Source: Nanohaloarchaea archaeon PL-Br10_U2g5 (GTDB lineage: Archaea > Halobacteriota > Halobacteria > Halobacteriales > Haloferacaceae). Taken from it: a stretch of 7,114 nt of DNA. The stretch covers positions 1-7,114 of the forward strand of contig LKMY01000084.1 of assembly GCA_001564205.1 (NCBI GenBank), written 5' to 3'. Below the pieces are notes generated by a model. The model had not been told where the DNA came from and ran no database searches. It saw only the letters and a program-made list of their open reading frames with translations. Shown in pieces: positions 5,817-7,114 of the stretch (positions within the stretch are counted from its first letter, which is position 1; each line of letters begins with the position of its first letter). The translations under genes were made by a program, and so were the position numbers.

Positions 5817-6584
5817 TCACTCCTCCGCGGTCGGCTTGAGTGCAACGTGACCGAACCCGTGGTCTGCGAGCCGCTCCGCCGCTCGGTCGGTGACCGACGG
5901 GGAGACGAGAACGCCGCGAACGACGGGGTCGCTCTCGGCGGCTTTTCCGGTATCTCCTGCTCCCACACCGTCCGCACCCAGCTCCTCGCGCAGCGCCCGG
6001 ACGTACCGCGCCAACTGGCCGACCGCGTCCGGCCCCACCCGTCGGCGCTTCAGCTCGACGACGACCGGGTTGCCGTCGCCGTCCACTCCGAAGATGTCCA
6101 TCGGGCCGGCACTGGAGGCTCGTTCGGTCTCTCGCGGCTCGAACCCCGGCTCGATCAGCTCGGGGCGTTCGAGGATTCGCGTTCGCAGATCCTCCTCGCT
6201 GCCGTGTAACGTCAGGTCGCGCCCGCCCGTGACCGCCATCGCGGAGAGCTGGTGGACCTCCTCGAAGCGGACCGTGAGCGTCTCGTCGGGAGTGGTCCGC
6301 GTCGATCGGACCCGAAGTCGCCCGTCTCGGACTGCGGCCCGATGTTCCGAGCCCGGCGGCTGCCAGTTGACGGGTTTGCGGCCCTCGTCGGTGTGCACCA
6401 GAGCAGTGCCGTCGGGCTTCAACACGAGCAAGCGATCGCCGGCGCCGAGATCCGAGGCGGCTCGACCCTCGTACGTGACCGTACAGCGCCCGAAAACGGT
6501 TATCAGGTCGCCGCGTCCGAAGGCGTCCTCCAGCTCCCACAGCGCCTCGCGGTGGCTCGGATCGTGGAGGCTCGTGACTGTCAC
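5817..6584 (-). CDS. nucS: Mismatch-specific endonuclease NucS/EndoMS
   Basis: A 255-residue homodimeric nuclease that cuts both strands at mismatches (and acts on flapped DNA), giving mutS-independent mismatch repair in archaea and actinobacteria. The N-terminal half (about 1-120) is the DNA-binding/dimerisation domain. The C-terminal half (about 128-255) is a RecB-like nuclease: GPMDIFGVD (160-168) with catalytic D163, VVVELKR (174-180) with E177 and K179, and QLARY (190-194). These match the D-ExK residues known from Pyrococcus and Thermococcus NucS. A polar, Gly/Asp-rich insertion (about 201-220) precedes RGVLVSPS (223-230), probably a haloarchaeal surface loop. The C-terminus (VALKPTAEE) shows no obvious PCNA-binding motif. 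The start is GTG at 6584; a box 24-32 bases upstream supports it. It is divergent from the gene at 6705. Confidence 0.95.
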   Translation of the reverse strand: MTVTSLHDPSHREALWELEDAFGRGDLITVFGRCTVTYEGRAASDLGAGDRLLVLKPDGTALVHTDEGRKPVNWQPPGSEHRAAVRDGRLRVRSTRTTPDETLTVRFEEVHQLSAMAVTGGRDLTLHGSEEDLRTRILERPELIEPGFEPRETERASSAGPMDIFGVDGDGNPVVVELKRRRVGPDAVGQLARYVRALREELGADGVGAGDTGKAAESDPVVRGVLVSPSVTDRAAERLADHGFGHVALKPTAEE

Positions 6585-6607
6585 TGAGAGGGCGTAGGTG
6601 ACGGGAT

Positions 6608-6616
6608 GTCAAAAGC
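6608..6616 (-). promoter_or_regulatory. Candidate TATA box of nucS
   Basis: On the minus strand it reads GCTTTTGAC, 24-32 bases before the GTG at 6584. It is the only AT-rich stretch in the right position and implies a leaderless mRNA. Confidence 0.5.
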
Positions 6617-6630
6617 GACGCGGGCGATCC

Positions 6631-6651
6631 GTGAGCGTCACACGTGCGTGT
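6631..6651. promoter_or_regulatory. Short dyads between the nucS and 6705 promoters
   Basis: Two small inverted repeats abut here: GTGA-GCG-TCAC (6631-6641) and ACACG-TG-CGTGT (6640-6651). They lie midway between the two divergent TATA candidates, so a regulator bound here could act on both genes. Arms of 4 and 5 bases can arise by chance. Confidence 0.25.
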
Positions 6652-6670
6652 CTCGCGAAGCGGTCGACGG

Positions 6671-6678
6671 CTATTTGT
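6671..6678 (+). promoter_or_regulatory. Candidate TATA box of the right-edge gene
   Basis: CTATTTGT lies 27-34 bases before the ATG at 6705. The spacing supports 6705 as the start with little or no leader, rather than the in-frame ATG at 6687, which is only 9 bases from the box. Confidence 0.5.
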
Positions 6679-6704
6679 TTCACCGCATGAGAGCAGGGCA
6701 CAGG

Positions 6705-7114
6705 ATGACGGAGGACATGCCAGCTGAGATAGCGGACATCGACGGGACGCGGCTCCTCCGTCGGCTCCGCGACCGCGTTGAGGGGCGATTGTTCGCGCTT
6801 GCAGAGTACGACACCGAGCGGCTAAACTTGCTGTACCTCGGCGACGCCGCGCGCGAAATGTACCCCTCCGAGGAGGTGATGTCTGATCACTTCGAGACGA
6901 TTCACTCGTACGTGCACGTCGATTTCGCCGAGATCGAGCTGTTCACCGACGAGCTGTTCCCATCCGCAGAGAGGGTGGAGTACGTCGTCACCGGGATGGA
7001 CTTTCTGACGATAATTCGCGTGTACTGTGATGGCGTCGGCATTTTCCTGTCCGTCTCACCGGACGAACCGGTCGTTCCGCTCGTGGAAGCCGTGCGAGCG
7101 GAATTGGGCAGCGA
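6705..7114 (+). CDS. Small haloarchaeal protein of unknown function (3' end outside window)
   Basis: An open frame runs to the window edge without a stop: 136 complete codons plus two bases. The product is soluble, acidic (pI clearly low) and without signal peptide or membrane segments. It appears alpha/beta: a charged N-terminal helix (about 14-30), strand-like LFALAEY (29-35) and LNLLYL (40-45), a region rich in acidic and aromatic residues (about 60-90), then strands VEYVVTGMD (91-99), LTIIRVYCD (101-109) and VGIFLSVS (111-118), and a final helix from about 122. The plan resembles a class of haloarchaeal proteins of about 110-140 residues with unknown role, so the stop is probably close to the edge. 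Starts at 6687 and 6717 are also in frame; 6705 best fits the promoter box. I do not recognise a functional family. Confidence 0.75.
   Translation, partial: MTEDMPAEIADIDGTRLLRRLRDRVEGRLFALAEYDTERLNLLYLGDAAREMYPSEEVMSDHFETIHSYVHVDFAEIELFTDELFPSAERVEYVVTGMDFLTIIRVYCDGVGIFLSVSPDEPVVPLVEAVRAELGS

Noticed and set aside
5430..6612. Long frames overlapping rpl10e and nucS (5430-6209 plus, 5704-6612 minus, 5890-6597 plus)
   Set aside because: They lie over two unmistakable conserved genes and are rich in Arg, Ser and Pro without domains, as expected for out-of-frame translation of GC-rich DNA.

Overview
The window comes from a halophilic archaeon (class Halobacteria), possibly close to Halorubrum. 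DNA is GC-rich with strong G/C third positions, proteins are rich in Asp/Glu, and the genes include an archaeal uL16/L10e ribosomal protein, NucS and a tRNA with a short halobacterial-type promoter. Most starts are preceded by an AT-rich box about 25-30 bases upstream with no Shine-Dalgarno sequence, as expected for leaderless or near-leaderless transcripts. The genus is a guess.

Layout. Bases 1-283 hold a tRNA-Pro(TGG) gene on the minus strand. Beyond its 3' end lies a tandem 105-base-period duplication that carries a second copy of the tRNA 3' end, with nested inverted repeats built from the T-arm sequence. Bases 415-2274 (minus) encode a two-RCK-domain SLC13-type anion/sodium permease, followed by a terminator-like hairpin. 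Bases 2372-4426 (minus) encode a Ski2/Hel308-like DExH helicase with a zinc-ribbon N-terminal extension. A 156-base divergent gap with two strong dyads separates it from a small DedA/VTT membrane protein (4583-5095, plus). Convergent to that is ribosomal protein L10e (5181-5711, minus), preceded on the same strand by the mismatch endonuclease nucS (5817-6584, minus). A divergent, unrecognised haloarchaeal gene starts at 6705 and runs off the right edge.

How the genes relate. Each gene appears to have its own promoter, and I see no tight operon. Helicase and NucS belong to nucleic-acid maintenance, L10e to translation, and the permease and DedA protein to the membrane. Nothing here looks like a defence island or a multi-gene accessory system.

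The most unusual structure is the tRNA-Pro-derived repeat at 46-232, which looks like an old or compound attachment site or a small palindromic element. Second are the paired dyads around the DedA promoter, and third the DedA protein lacking the usual conserved charged residues.
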